DNA of 64,000 bases from Desulfosporosinus sp049943955 (GTDB lineage: Bacteria; Bacillota; Desulfitobacteriia; Desulfitobacteriales; Desulfitobacteriaceae). Shown here in pieces: positions 32,406-42,468 of the stretch. The DNA is taken from the NCBI RefSeq assembly GCF_049943955.1, contig NZ_JBNFTW010000013.1, positions 62,001 to 126,000 on the forward strand. The letters are read 5' to 3'. Both the position numbers and the translations under genes were made by a program. Numbering within the stretch: the stretch's first letter is position 1; the number at the start of each line of letters is the position of its first letter. The notes beneath the pieces are model-generated. The model was not told the DNA's origin, ran no database searches, and saw nothing but the letters and a program-made list of their open reading frames with translations.

Positions 32406-34955
32406 ATGGATATCATTTTGGCTCATCGTCAAATCGATTTTGATGCTTTAGCATCAATGGTAGCCGCTCAAAAGCTATATCCAAGCAGTGTTTTGGTTCT
32501 GGACGGAAAGCCAAACGTTTATGTTCAGGACTTTTTAGCGTTATCCAAGGATCAGCTGAGGTTTCTTAAATCATCGGAGGTCGACATAAACGACGTTTCT
32601 AAGGTTGTTCTGGTGGATACCCATGAATTAAAGAGAGCCGGTATGCTTGGTGAGAAAATATCTCAAACTCCAGGTATCGAAGTGGAAATTTATGATCATC
32701 ATCCTTACAATGGCCCCATAAAGCCCGGGATGTTTATAGATCATGTCGGATCATGTGCAACATTGCTGGTTGAAAAACTGGCAGGATTTGGCTTACCATT
32801 AAGTGCCTTTGAAGCGACATTAATTGCTATTGGGATTTACGATGATACTGGGAGCTTATTATTTGATAGTACGACGGTACGTGACGTTCGTGCTGTAGCT
32901 TATCTGCTTGAACAAGGCGCAAATCTAGGGGTTATCGCCGAATATCTGCGTAAACCTCTTACTGAAGAACAAAAAGAGCTTCTTCAGCAATTGCTTGATC
33001 ACGGACAGACGGAATTTTTTGAAGGCTTACCTGTTTATCTTGCCTATGCTGAAACTGAAGAATATGTTGGAGGACTTGCCTTGTTGGCTCATCGGGTGGG
33101 AGAACTTGAAGGCGCAGATACTTGGTTTTTGTTGGTTAGAATGGATGAGAGGGTCTATATTGTTGGCCGTTCCAGAGGAAGAGGACTGCCGGTCAACCGT
33201 TTGGTAAAGGTATTTGGGGGAGCAGGACATGAAAGAGCTGCTTCGGCAACTATTAAGGACGGCAATCTTGAGTCAATTCTAAAAAAACTGCGCTTAACCA
33301 TAAAAAGCCGCGCAACTCGTCCTCATTTAGTACGAGACATGATGAGTTATCCGGTTAAAACGGTTTCTCAGGAGACTCGTTTAGGTGAGGTTGAAAAGAT
33401 TCTTCTGCGTTATGGTCATACAGGGGTTCCTGTGACTGAGGATAAGAGTTTGGTAGGAATCATTTCGCGGCGTGACGTAGAAAAAGCGGTCAGGCATGGA
33501 CTTCAACATGCGCCTGTTAAAGGATTTATGACGAGAAATGTTGTGACTGTGGATTCAAATGCAACGTTAGATGAAGTTCAAAGAGTGATGGTGCAGCACG
33601 ATATTGGGCGGCTGCCGGTTGTTGAAGACGGTGAATTGGTCGGTATCGTTTCCAGATCCGACGTACTGCGTTTAGTTCATGGCGGGGCGGTTCCCTTCGA
33701 AACACAACTTGTTCGCGAACGCAGCATTGCTATGCGTCAGGACATCTTAGATTTGATAGGACGATTGCCCGTTAATGTGCAAGGAATCCTTGAAGCTGTA
33801 CGGGATACAGCTCAAGAGGAGGAATGTTCTGTTTATCTTGTGGGAGGGTTTGTCAGAGATTTACTGTTATCAGTCCCTACCCAGGATTTAGACTTTGTCG
33901 TTGAGGGAAACGGAGGTCAATTTGCTCAAGCTTTAATAAAACGTTTGCCGGAAGGAAAACTAACTCAGCACGTGCAATTTGGTACAGCTCAAATTTCCTT
34001 TCCTAACGGGAGCCATTTAGATGTGGCAAGTACGCGAGTAGAGTACTACTCTTTTCCAGGTGCTCTTCCTCAAGTGGAAGAGTCCTGCTTGCGTGATGAT
34101 TTATTTCGGCGTGATTTTACAATCAACTCCATGGCGATTTGCTTAAATTCTGAACGTTTTGGAGAACTCGTTGACTATTATGGTGGTAAGCGGGACTTAC
34201 AACAAGGAAAGATTCGTTTTTTACACAATTTGAGTTTTATTGAGGATCCTACTCGAATGCTGCGAGCCATTCGTTTTGCTCGACGTTATAACTTTAAATT
34301 AGCCAAAGAAACTTTGGAAGCTTTATTTACGGCCATTGAGACGGGAGTTCTTTTAAAGCTCAGTGTAGAGCGGTTTACGGAGGAACTGTTTATTATCTTT
34401 CACGAAGATAACTATCTGTCAATGTGTCAGACTCTCATACGAAGCGGTTTGTTTCAAGCATGGTTTGGAGAGGACTATAGTTGGAATTTTAATAACGATG
34501 ATGATCAGGAGAGTCTTAACTGGTCCATAAACATAAGATGGTTGAGCGGCATTTCTAAAATGGGGCCTGAGGATATTGAAAAAATAATAAGCCGCTTGAG
34601 CCTGAGCAAAACGCTGCGTGAAGAAACACAGATTCTTGTTCATTTGCAAAGAAAACTGCAGGAGACACTAACCTTAAGGGAATTAGATCAAGTATTGAGC
34701 AAAGTTCCTAACGGGGTTATTACTGTTTTAGAACGTGATGAGCGCTTTCAGCAATCGATTAAGGATTATCAGGAAGCTGAACATCGGATTCGCATGACCC
34801 TTGACGGAAAGGCTCTCTTACAGATGGGGTTCAAAGAAGGACCGAAAATTGGGGAAATTTTAGAACAGGTGCGAACAGCTTGGCTGGAAGGTCAAATTCA
34901 TTCGCCTGAAGAAGAACAGGAAATCGTTCAACGGTGGATTGAATCCCAACGTTAG
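32406..34955 (+). CDS. DHH phosphoesterase-CBS-tRNA nucleotidyltransferase fusion
   Basis: 849 residues in three modules. Residues 1-310 are a DHH/DHHA1 phosphoesterase (DFDALASMV, VDTHELKRAG, YDHHPYNGP and GGAGHERAASA). Residues 315-435 are a pair of CBS domains. Residues 460-849 are a class II polymerase beta-type nucleotidyltransferase of the poly(A)/CCA family, with VGGFVRDLLL, the catalytic DLDFVV pair and RRDFTINSMA. Such fusions are known in Firmicutes and deltaproteobacteria as A-adding or CCA-adding enzymes; the DHH part resembles nanoRNase/PAP phosphatases. It starts 450 bases before any other plus-strand neighbour and is followed after 13 bases by the M50 gene. Confidence 0.9.
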   Translation: MDIILAHRQIDFDALASMVAAQKLYPSSVLVLDGKPNVYVQDFLALSKDQLRFLKSSEVDINDVSKVVLVDTHELKRAGMLGEKISQTPGIEVEIYDHHPYNGPIKPGMFIDHVGSCATLLVEKLAGFGLPLSAFEATLIAIGIYDDTGSLLFDSTTVRDVRAVAYLLEQGANLGVIAEYLRKPLTEEQKELLQQLLDHGQTEFFEGLPVYLAYAETEEYVGGLALLAHRVGELEGADTWFLLVRMDERVYIVGRSRGRGLPVNRLVKVFGGAGHERAASATIKDGNLESILKKLRLTIKSRATRPHLVRDMMSYPVKTVSQETRLGEVEKILLRYGHTGVPVTEDKSLVGIISRRDVEKAVRHGLQHAPVKGFMTRNVVTVDSNATLDEVQRVMVQHDIGRLPVVEDGELVGIVSRSDVLRLVHGGAVPFETQLVRERSIAMRQDILDLIGRLPVNVQGILEAVRDTAQEEECSVYLVGGFVRDLLLSVPTQDLDFVVEGNGGQFAQALIKRLPEGKLTQHVQFGTAQISFPNGSHLDVASTRVEYYSFPGALPQVEESCLRDDLFRRDFTINSMAICLNSERFGELVDYYGGKRDLQQGKIRFLHNLSFIEDPTRMLRAIRFARRYNFKLAKETLEALFTAIETGVLLKLSVERFTEELFIIFHEDNYLSMCQTLIRSGLFQAWFGEDYSWNFNNDDDQESLNWSINIRWLSGISKMGPEDIEKIISRLSLSKTLREETQILVHLQRKLQETLTLRELDQVLSKVPNGVITVLERDERFQQSIKDYQEAEHRIRMTLDGKALLQMGFKEGPKIGEILEQVRTAWLEGQIHSPEEEQEIVQRWIESQR

Positions 34956-34968
34956 AGGAGGTAATTCT

Positions 34969-35634
34969 TTGTTTGGATTTGATATAACTACAATCATAGC
35001 CAATATTCCAGCCCTAATGATTGGGTTTGCTTTTCATGAGTATGCTCATGCCTGGGTAGCAGACCGTCTTGGCGATCCCACACCTCAGAGCCAAGGGCGC
35101 TTAACTATGAATCCGCTGGTACATCTTGATCTGTTCGGAACCTTGATGGCCCTTTTATACCAATTTGGCTGGGCCAAACCGGTTATGATCAATCCTCATT
35201 ATTTTAAAGGCAATAAACGTCGGGGAAGAATGTTAGTTGCCTTAGCGGGTCCGGCTGCGAACTTAATTATTGCCTTTCTTGCCTTGTTTGCCTGGTATAT
35301 CAGCATGCACTGGCTTCATGGCACAGACTGGAGCTTTGTTATTCAAATGGTGTTTAAATCCATTGTCTTTATGAACTTGGGCCTGGGCATCTTCAATCTC
35401 TTGCCAATACCTCCGCTTGACGGGTTTTCAATTCTTACCGGTATCTTACCGGAACGGCTGGCTCGATACCTCTATTTACTTGAACAATACGGTTTAATTA
35501 TTTTGGTAATACTCTTATTTACGGATGCTTTGAATATTGCCTTATACCCGGCAATGAATGGAATTGTTTTAATATACCAAACGGTTATCACCATGATCTT
35601 AACCCCTATTTTTGGCCAGTTATGGTTGGTTTAA
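34969..35634 (+). CDS. Site-2 protease family (M50) membrane protein
   Basis: 221 residues from TTG 34969, chosen because AGAGGAGGT ends six bases before it; an upstream in-frame TTG (34939) overlaps the previous gene. Zinc protease motif H23-E-Y-A-H27 lies in the first membrane helix and the second metal segment is NLLPIPPLDG near 142. Five to six membrane segments are visible. Short M50 proteins of this kind cut membrane substrates, but the target here is unknown. It is not SpoIVFB, since no CBS domain or spoIVFA neighbour is present. Confidence 0.85.
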   Translation: MFGFDITTIIANIPALMIGFAFHEYAHAWVADRLGDPTPQSQGRLTMNPLVHLDLFGTLMALLYQFGWAKPVMINPHYFKGNKRRGRMLVALAGPAANLIIAFLALFAWYISMHWLHGTDWSFVIQMVFKSIVFMNLGLGIFNLLPIPPLDGFSILTGILPERLARYLYLLEQYGLIILVILLFTDALNIALYPAMNGIVLIYQTVITMILTPIFGQLWLV

Positions 35635-35676
35635 TCGATTCATAAGCTAACGGAGATTACTAAAGGAGTGTAATGT

Positions 35677-36651
35677 ATGAAAGGAAGAATATTGAGTGGA
35701 ATGCGTCCGACAGGGGCGTTGCATATTGGTCACTTAAGTGTCATCCAAAACTGGGTTTCTCTGCAGGAAGATTATGATTGCTATTTTTCTGTTGTTGATC
35801 TGCATGCTTTGACTTCGGGGTATGAAGATAAATTAGACTTCACTCGCCTTCGCCGCGACATTGCTCTGGATTGGCTCAGCGTAGGTATTAATCCTGAGAA
35901 AAGTGCCGTTTTTATTCAGTCTGAGGTTAAAGAACACTCAGAGCTTCATTTGCTTTTATCGATGTTCACTCCTCTATCATGGTTGGAGCGCGTCCCCACT
36001 TACAAAGATCAAATTCAACAATTAAGTATGCAAGGAAAAGATTTAGGGACCTATGGATTCTTAGGCTATCCTCTTTTAATGGCAGCAGACATCTTAGTTT
36101 ACAAAGCAAGTGTTGTGCCCGTTGGGGAAGATCAGCTCCCTCATGTTGAGCTTTGCCGGGAAATTGCCCGCCGGTTTAATTACCTTTATGGTTCAGTATT
36201 TCCGGAGCCGAAAGCTCTTGTGGGCAAAGTTCCCTTATTGCCAGGTGTGGACGGCCGTAAGATGAGTAAGAGCTACAATAACGCTATTTCCCTCACAGCT
36301 TCTCCTGAAGAGATTAAGACGCGAGTTCAGCAAATGATTACAGACCCGGCACGCCTTCGTAAAGATGACCCTGGTCATCCGGATGTATGTATCGTGGATA
36401 AATTTCATCAGATTTACACGCAGGAAGTGGCGGAAGTTGAAGAAAATTGCCGGGCAGGAAAAATCGGATGTGTAGCCTGCAAACGTCTTCTAGCTGAGAA
36501 TTTGGAGAAGTTACTAAGCCCCTTTAGAGAGCGTCGTGTCTATTGGGAGGAACCGGGCCGGGTGGAAAAGGTCTTGGAAGAAGGTGCATTGCGTGCACAT
36601 GAAGCGGCCGCGGTGACGATGAAAGAAGTTCGAAGTGCCATGGGGTTGTAA
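35677..36651 (+). CDS. trpS: Tryptophanyl-tRNA synthetase
   Basis: 324 residues, class I synthetase. HIGH-type motif in MRPTGALHIGH at the N-terminus, KMSKSY (near 195) as the KMSKS loop, and the GEDQLPHVE segment typical of bacterial TrpRS. It charges tRNA-Trp. AAAGGAGTG precedes the ATG. Its stop is directly adjacent to the scpA start, so trpS-scpA-scpB are cotranscribed. Confidence 0.96.
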   Translation: MKGRILSGMRPTGALHIGHLSVIQNWVSLQEDYDCYFSVVDLHALTSGYEDKLDFTRLRRDIALDWLSVGINPEKSAVFIQSEVKEHSELHLLLSMFTPLSWLERVPTYKDQIQQLSMQGKDLGTYGFLGYPLLMAADILVYKASVVPVGEDQLPHVELCREIARRFNYLYGSVFPEPKALVGKVPLLPGVDGRKMSKSYNNAISLTASPEEIKTRVQQMITDPARLRKDDPGHPDVCIVDKFHQIYTQEVAEVEENCRAGKIGCVACKRLLAENLEKLLSPFRERRVYWEEPGRVEKVLEEGALRAHEAAAVTMKEVRSAMGL

Positions 36652-37419
36652 ATGGAAAGTGGTAAGAACAGTCCCCAAATAGAATTGCCCGTTTATCACG
36701 GCCCCTTGGATCTGCTCCTGACCTTAATTCAGCAGGAAAAAGTAGATATCTATGATATACCTATTGCTCGCATTGCCGATCAGTTTGTCGAAGCAGTCCG
36801 AGAAATGGAGTCTTTAGATATGGAAGTAACAACTGAGTTTCTTGTTCTGGCAGCTCAGTTGCTCTTTATGAAATCAAGGGAACTTTTGCCAAAACCTGCA
36901 AAGAATGGGCAAGATCAAGCTGAAGAGGAAGACCTGCGCCAAGAATTGGCTGAACGTCTTGTGGCATACAGAACGTATAAACAGGCAGCCCAGATGTTGG
37001 AAAAAATCGAAATCGCTTCAGGACGTTCCTTTGATCGAGAAATTGATGTGGAGGAATTATTAGTAGACGTCCAGCCGGAGGACCCGCTCAAGGGGATTTG
37101 CTTCGAGGATCTTTGGCGGGCCTTTTGTAAAGTTATTGAGCGAGCCGAAAAAGGGGAGGAAATTCGGGAAGTTGAGCCGGATGAAATTGCTATCGGTGTT
37201 ATGCTTGCTGATGTAATGCGGCGAGTGCTTCTCCACCCCAAGGGCCTTCGTTTCACTCACTTATTGCGCAGCGGATCGCGCATGGAAATTGTTGTTTCTT
37301 TTCTTGCATTACTGGAGCTGTTGAAAGCGGGTAAAGTTCGTGCTGAACAATCCGCGGTCCTCAGTGATATTATGTTATTCCCGACAGAAAAGGCATGGGA
37401 ATTCATAGAAGAGGAGTAG
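36652..37419 (+). CDS. scpA: Segregation and condensation protein A
   Basis: 255 residues. The N-terminal kleisin block YHGPLDLLLTLIQQEKVDIY and the C-terminal winged helix ending with EKAWEFIEEE are diagnostic. ScpA bridges the SMC heads and, with ScpB, forms the bacterial condensin. It begins on the base after the trpS stop and lies five bases before scpB. Confidence 0.95.
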   Translation: MESGKNSPQIELPVYHGPLDLLLTLIQQEKVDIYDIPIARIADQFVEAVREMESLDMEVTTEFLVLAAQLLFMKSRELLPKPAKNGQDQAEEEDLRQELAERLVAYRTYKQAAQMLEKIEIASGRSFDREIDVEELLVDVQPEDPLKGICFEDLWRAFCKVIERAEKGEEIREVEPDEIAIGVMLADVMRRVLLHPKGLRFTHLLRSGSRMEIVVSFLALLELLKAGKVRAEQSAVLSDIMLFPTEKAWEFIEEE

Positions 37420-37424
37420 ATAAA

Positions 37425-37988
37425 ATGCTGTTTCGGGAACCGGAAACGGCTGCCTTAGAAGCCTTATTATTTGTTGCTAAAAATCCGCTGACCTTTGATC
37501 TGCTGGAGGAAATTCTTGAATTAGATCATTCCAAGATTGAGGAACTGCTGAATGAACTGCGAAACCGTTATTCTGCTGAGGCGTGCGGTTTAATGCTCTT
37601 AGAAATTGATGGAGGATTTAAATTGGCAACGAAACCGGAAGTTGCTCGCTATATAGAAGCCCTATATAAACAGCCGGCTCAAACTTTATCGAATGCGGCC
37701 TTGGAAGTCCTCTCTATTATTGCCTACAAACAACCTGTTACTCGCGGGGAAGTTGATTTCATTCGAGGGGTTCAGTCCGATCGGGCCTTGAATACGTTAG
37801 TTGAGAAAGGTCTAGTCAAAGAAGTCGGACGTAAAGATGGGCCAGGACGCCCTATCCTTTATGGAACTACGGAACAGTTCCTCCTGCATTTTGGTTTGCA
37901 TTCAATCGATGATTTGCCCAATCTTGAAGTTTTTACTCTAAGTGAACGTGAAGCAGCAAGTACCCTTGAAATAGAAACTGAAACCTAA
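37425..37988 (+). CDS. scpB: Segregation and condensation protein B
   Basis: 187 residues from ATG 37425 (GAGGAG upstream). Two winged-helix domains include the signatures EALLFVAKNPL and ALEVLSIIAYKQPVTRGEVD with IRGVQSDRAL and GRPILYGTTEQFL. ScpB dimers bind ScpA within the SMC complex. It is coupled with scpA. Confidence 0.96.
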   Translation: MLFREPETAALEALLFVAKNPLTFDLLEEILELDHSKIEELLNELRNRYSAEACGLMLLEIDGGFKLATKPEVARYIEALYKQPAQTLSNAALEVLSIIAYKQPVTRGEVDFIRGVQSDRALNTLVEKGLVKEVGRKDGPGRPILYGTTEQFLLHFGLHSIDDLPNLEVFTLSEREAASTLEIETET

Positions 37989-38036
37989 AATCACCAGGTT
38001 TTTTACTGACTGGGCATGGCGATAAGGAGAACTGTA

Positions 38037-38579
38037 ATGAGATTATTTATTGGTATTGATATCCCAGCCGAACTAAAACGCTCCCTCCTCTCGTTTCAAT
38101 CAGAACTTAGAGGACTGGGAGTCGACGGTTCCTGGAAATCTGCAGATAATTTTCACATTACCTTGGAATTTTTAGGGGAACTTGATCCTGAAGTAGTACC
38201 GATCATTATCGAAAGTATGTCTTTAGCTGCTAAGAACCGTAGGTCATTTAAAATAGATATTGGAGGTTTGGGCGTCTTTCCCTCATATAAACGGCCACAC
38301 ACTTTGTGGACCGGTGTGGGCGGAAACTTGACGGAATTGAACCAATTGTGGGAGGCGATACGTGCTTTACTCGTAAACAAGAGCTTTACGTTGGAAAGTA
38401 AAAAATTCAAACCGCATATCACCTTAGCATCTCGCCCAAACCTTAAGCCAATCGACTTGAGCAGCCTGATGACCAAAAAACTGGTTGAATTTACAGTTAA
38501 AGAGGTTACTCTTTTTGAAAGCATAGTCCTACAAGGAAAGAGGACTTACAAAAGTTTGTATCTTGCAAGGCTGCAGTGA
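38037..38579 (+). CDS. thpR: RNA 2',3'-cyclic phosphodiesterase
   Basis: 180 residues from ATG 38037 (AAGGAGA upstream; 21 upstream bases are open but unconserved). A 2H phosphoesterase with the two HxT motifs NFHITLEFLG (near 40) and KPHITLASRP (near 125). The family opens RNA 2',3'-cyclic ends and was formerly called LigT. It follows scpB after 48 bases and precedes the ABC-F gene after 25 bases, so a common transcript is likely. Confidence 0.9.
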   Translation: MRLFIGIDIPAELKRSLLSFQSELRGLGVDGSWKSADNFHITLEFLGELDPEVVPIIIESMSLAAKNRRSFKIDIGGLGVFPSYKRPHTLWTGVGGNLTELNQLWEAIRALLVNKSFTLESKKFKPHITLASRPNLKPIDLSSLMTKKLVEFTVKEVTLFESIVLQGKRTYKSLYLARLQ

Positions 38580-38604
38580 GTGAATAAAGGGGCCAATTTA
38601 AGAA

Positions 38605-40446
38605 ATGAGTATTTTGTTTTGCCGGGATTGCGGTGTTGATGTTTCTGGAGATCCGTTGTTTAGACAGGTGAGTTTTGCGCTGGAAAATGGAGAAAAGGCG
38701 GCTTTAGTGGGTCCTAATGGTGCAGGAAAAACGACGTTGATTAGAGCGTGTTTAGGGGAAGTTCGTCTCGAAAGCGGCGAGACTCAAATTTTTGGCACAT
38801 ATGGCTACCTTCCGCAAATGCCCATTATCGAGGAAAAAGGGAATGTATTTCAGTGTATGCTCCAAGAAAGAGCTGATTTGCTCGCAATGCAGAAGCAACT
38901 CCGGGATTTAGAACAGAAAATGGCGCATACCCCTAGTGATAAAATCATGGAACAATACGCCATGTTGACGGAACGTTTTGAACGTCAGGGCGGATATGCT
39001 TTAGAAGCTTTAATTCGGAGGATTTTGGCTGGACTGGGTCTCGAAGGTGAAGCTAATACCCTCGTTCAGTCCTTGAGCGGGGGGCAGAAAACGAGATTAG
39101 CTTTGTCCAAACTCTTACTTCGCTCTCCGGAACTCTTGATTTTAGATGAACCTACAAATCATCTTGATGTTGCGGCTTTAGAATGGTTGGAAGGGTACTT
39201 GCGGGATTATCCAGGGGCCCTTCTTATCGTTTCCCATGATCGGTATTTTTTGGATCGTACAGTCTCCAAGGTCTTTTGCCTGGAAAATGGTAAATTAAAA
39301 AGTTACACTGGGAATTATTCTGAATTTGAACTACAGCGTGCCATAGAAAGCAAAACGATTGGCCGCGAAGCGGAACGGTTGGAAAAAAAGATTGCCAAAC
39401 TTGAAGAATATGTCCGCAGAAATAAAGCAGGAGTTAATTCCAAGCAAGCCCGCGGACGGGAAAGTCAGCTGAATAAGCTAAAGCCTATCCCTGTAGAGCA
39501 CTCTGACCATAAACTTTCAATTTCCCTGGGAAATGCTGGCCGCAGCGGGGATCGAGTGTTGCTTTTGGAAGATGTTACGATTAACTTTGAGAATAGAACG
39601 TTGTTTCAGCATGTTCAATTGGATCTTCGGCGTGGGGACAAAGTCGCTTTATTGGGTAAAAATGGGGTGGGAAAAACTTCACTTTTAAAAGGAATTCTGC
39701 GCCAAATTCCCTACCAAGGAACTATTCGGTTAGGGGCTAATGTTAAAGTAGCCTACTATTCTCAAGAACATGAGAACCTAGGCAACGCTGGGACTGTAAT
39801 GGACGAAATCCGTACTGTCTCAAATTTAAAGGACCCGGAAATCAGAAATCTTCTGGCTCGGTATGGCTTTAGAAACGACGATGTTTTTAAGCATGCAGCT
39901 GTACTAAGCGGAGGTGAAAAAAGCCGCTTGGCCTTATGTAAATTGTTCCTGGAACAAGGAAATTTGTTGTTGCTGGATGAACCAACGAATCACTTGGATA
40001 TGGACACTCGAGGTTTGTTGGAAGAAGCGTTGCAGGAGTACGAAGGTACGGTCCTTGTCGTCTCCCATGACCGTTACTTTTTAGATAAGGTGGTTCAAAA
40101 GATTGCGGAATTAACCCCTCAGAGTCTGACAATATTCGAGGGTGATTATACAAACTATCGGGAATCAAAACAAGAAGAAGACTCCTTCGTTGCTCCAAAG
40201 GAAAAAAATGTTAGGCCCGGTTCTCAAGAGCAGCAAGAAAGCCGTAATCTCGCGCGTGAGAAAAGGCGGCTTAAACAATTAGAGAAAGAAATAGAAGAGT
40301 TAGAAGAAACACTTGGAAGGTTAGAAGGTGAACTTGCTTCTGCCGGCAACAATTATGAATTGGCAATGAGCCTTCATGAGGAATATGAAAGGGTGAAAAA
40401 ACACAGGGATAGTGTACTGGAGGAATGGATCGCGGGGAGCGATTGA
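38605..40446 (+). CDS. ABC-F family ATP-binding protein
   Basis: 613 residues with two ABC ATPase domains and no membrane segment. Domain 1 has Walker A GPNGAGKTT (near 37) and LSGGQKTRLALSKLL...DEPTNHLD; domain 2 has GKNGVGKTS (near 350) and LSGGEKSRLALCKLF...DEPTNHLD. The inter-domain linker and a charged C-terminal coiled coil (about 535-600) mark the YfmR/Uup-like group. ABC-F proteins act on ribosomes during stalled translation or antibiotic protection; the exact subgroup is not certain. Confidence 0.9.
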   Translation: MSILFCRDCGVDVSGDPLFRQVSFALENGEKAALVGPNGAGKTTLIRACLGEVRLESGETQIFGTYGYLPQMPIIEEKGNVFQCMLQERADLLAMQKQLRDLEQKMAHTPSDKIMEQYAMLTERFERQGGYALEALIRRILAGLGLEGEANTLVQSLSGGQKTRLALSKLLLRSPELLILDEPTNHLDVAALEWLEGYLRDYPGALLIVSHDRYFLDRTVSKVFCLENGKLKSYTGNYSEFELQRAIESKTIGREAERLEKKIAKLEEYVRRNKAGVNSKQARGRESQLNKLKPIPVEHSDHKLSISLGNAGRSGDRVLLLEDVTINFENRTLFQHVQLDLRRGDKVALLGKNGVGKTSLLKGILRQIPYQGTIRLGANVKVAYYSQEHENLGNAGTVMDEIRTVSNLKDPEIRNLLARYGFRNDDVFKHAAVLSGGEKSRLALCKLFLEQGNLLLLDEPTNHLDMDTRGLLEEALQEYEGTVLVVSHDRYFLDKVVQKIAELTPQSLTIFEGDYTNYRESKQEEDSFVAPKEKNVRPGSQEQQESRNLAREKRRLKQLEKEIEELEETLGRLEGELASAGNNYELAMSLHEEYERVKKHRDSVLEEWIAGSD

Positions 40447-40509
40447 TTTCACCAATTAACCCATCTGCCCATATATTATCCTGAAGTCGCAAGGTGGAGG
40501 GATACATAT

Positions 40510-41169
40510 ATGGGAGTAGCTTTACTTATGGCTGTAGCATTAAGCTTAGATGGCTTTGGTGTTGGTTTGGCATATGGACTGCGCCGTATTCGCATACCGT
40601 TTGGTTCATTAATCGTTATAGCTATGTGCACTGTTTTGGCAATGGGTATATCGATGCTCTTTGGAAGTATCGTTAAACTTTGGCTCACCTTTTTTCCGGC
40701 AAGGTTGTTGGGGGCTCTGATATTATTGGCTCTGGGGGTTTTTCAGCTGGGCAGAGCAATAATCAATCGTAATCATGAGCAATTGCCTGAGGCAGTTCCA
40801 GCGCTAGCTGTTATTGAGAAAAAACCTGCCGCAGAACCGGAGTTTCGCTTCCAATTGGAATTTTTAGGATTTGTGATCCAAGTACTTAAGACACCGCAAA
40901 TTGCTGATGTGGATGGGTCAGGCGGGATTAGTCTCAAAGAGAGTTTTTTGTTGGGAAGTGCTTTGGCTATGGATGCTTTTGCCAGTGGTATTGGAGCCGC
41001 AATGGCAGGAATGACAGTGTCTGTGATTGGCGTTGTTGCTTTGACCCAGATTTTTATGTTATGTTTAGGCCAGCAAATGGCCGGCAAAGTTCCTGAGAAT
41101 TGGATCAGCAAAGCAGAATTTTTGCCGGGGACTGTTTTAATCCTAGTCGGATTGGGCAAATTGATTTGA
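40510..41169 (+). CDS. ytaF: Sporulation membrane protein YtaF
   Basis: 219 residues, MntP/YtaF family, with about six membrane segments in two similar halves. The central loop carries the characteristic acidic element ADVDGSGGISLKES before a second helix pair (DAFASGIGAAMAG). YtaF is a mother-cell sporulation protein in Bacillus; a transport role is suspected. AGGTGGAGGG precedes the ATG. It is followed after 11 bases by coaE, the same pair as in several Bacilli. Confidence 0.88.
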   Translation: MGVALLMAVALSLDGFGVGLAYGLRRIRIPFGSLIVIAMCTVLAMGISMLFGSIVKLWLTFFPARLLGALILLALGVFQLGRAIINRNHEQLPEAVPALAVIEKKPAAEPEFRFQLEFLGFVIQVLKTPQIADVDGSGGISLKESFLLGSALAMDAFASGIGAAMAGMTVSVIGVVALTQIFMLCLGQQMAGKVPENWISKAEFLPGTVLILVGLGKLI

Positions 41170-41180
41170 GGTGAGCTTTT

Positions 41181-41792
41181 TTGTTAACAATCGGCTTGAC
41201 TGGTGGTATTGGCAGCGGAAAGTCAACGGTTTCCCAGTGGTTTGAGACCCAGGGTGTTTCGATTGTTGACGCAGATAAAATCGTACACCGTTTGTTAGAA
41301 TCAGATGTTAACTTAATTTCGCAGCTAGTAGAAACCTTTGGCCCTGGAATCACGGGGAACCAAGGGGAAATTGAGCGCAGGAAACTGGGAAAATTGGTAT
41401 TTGCTGATCAACAAGCTCGAAACACTCTTGAAGAGCTTGTTCATCCTCGAGTACTTGCAACTATGAAGAATGAACGAGAGAATCTGGAAAATTCAGGTGC
41501 AAAGGTTTGTGTGTGGGACGTTCCTTTGCTTTTTGAAACAGGATTTGAACAATATGTTGATCAAATTTGGGTTGTCTGGATACCTCGAGATATACAGCTT
41601 CAACGTGTACTTAAGCGAGACAATTTAAGCCTTGGTGAAGCAGAAGCTCGAATTTCTGCCCAGGGATCGTTAGATGAAAAACGCCGGCGGGCTCATGTTG
41701 TCATTGATAATTCTGGAACTATCCAGGCAACGGTAGAACAACTCAGAGAAGCTTGGAAAGAAATAAAAGAAACATATTTAAGAGGAAACTAG
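41181..41792 (+). CDS. coaE: Dephospho-CoA kinase
   Basis: 203 residues from TTG 41181 (GAGGTGAG upstream). P-loop GLTGGIGSGKST at residues 5-16, DADKIVH near 31 and the VWDVPLLFETG segment near 110 are the family signatures. It performs the last step of CoA synthesis, ATP-dependent phosphorylation of dephospho-CoA. It overlaps no neighbour and is followed after 42 bases by the transglycosylase gene. Confidence 0.95.
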   Translation: MLTIGLTGGIGSGKSTVSQWFETQGVSIVDADKIVHRLLESDVNLISQLVETFGPGITGNQGEIERRKLGKLVFADQQARNTLEELVHPRVLATMKNERENLENSGAKVCVWDVPLLFETGFEQYVDQIWVVWIPRDIQLQRVLKRDNLSLGEAEARISAQGSLDEKRRRAHVVIDNSGTIQATVEQLREAWKEIKETYLRGN

Positions 41793-41834
41793 GATATATT
41801 CATGTAACAGTCCTAATCGAGATGAGGAGATGCG

Positions 41835-42413
41835 ATGCTTAAAATGAAGGAAAGGATCAGAGCAAGCAAAAGGCTTCTTCTGGTCTTAATAGTCGTAATC
41901 CTTATAGGCTTTGGCCTATTGAACATACCGTCGTTCGAAAGAATTCTTTATCCCTACCCTAATCAAAAAATTGTGGAAAAATATGCAGCTGAATATGGTG
42001 TTGATCCTTTGCTCGTCGTTGCTATTATTAGGGAGGAGAGTAAATTTCTCCCTCAATCCCAATCTCATAAAGGCGCTGTAGGCTTAATGCAGCTAATGCC
42101 CAGCACTGCCCAATCAATTGCTGAAAGCTTGGGAGATAAAAGTTATTCCAATGAAGATCTTATTAAGCCTGAGAAAAATATTCAATATGGAACTTGGTAT
42201 TTAGCCAGCTTGGAGAAGGTTTTTGACAATAATCTTGTTCTTGTGATTGCTGCCTATAACGGTGGCAGAGGACATGTTCAGGAATGGATGGAATCCGGGC
42301 AGATCGATCCTAATAATGTCCGGCAAGAAGACATTCCCTTTAAAGAGACCAGAGATTACGTGGGACGTGTCTTGAAAAGTTATCAAAAATATATTAAACT
42401 TTACCGTACATAA
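41835..42413 (+). CDS. Membrane-anchored lytic transglycosylase (SLT)
   Basis: 192 residues. An N-terminal membrane segment (about 14-34) is followed by an SLT domain with the catalytic Glu in AIIREESKFLPQSQSHKGA, GLMQLMPSTAQ and IAAYNGGRGHV. It cleaves the peptidoglycan glycan chain outside the membrane with 1,6-anhydro product formation. GATGAGGAG precedes the ATG. The coaE-SLT order occurs in other clostridia. Confidence 0.9.
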   Translation: MLKMKERIRASKRLLLVLIVVILIGFGLLNIPSFERILYPYPNQKIVEKYAAEYGVDPLLVVAIIREESKFLPQSQSHKGAVGLMQLMPSTAQSIAESLGDKSYSNEDLIKPEKNIQYGTWYLASLEKVFDNNLVLVIAAYNGGRGHVQEWMESGQIDPNNVRQEDIPFKETRDYVGRVLKSYQKYIKLYRT

Positions 42414-42468
42414 TTTTCTGCAGCTGATAGGAGATTTCATGACGAGAAGGAAATGAGGAGAAACTACC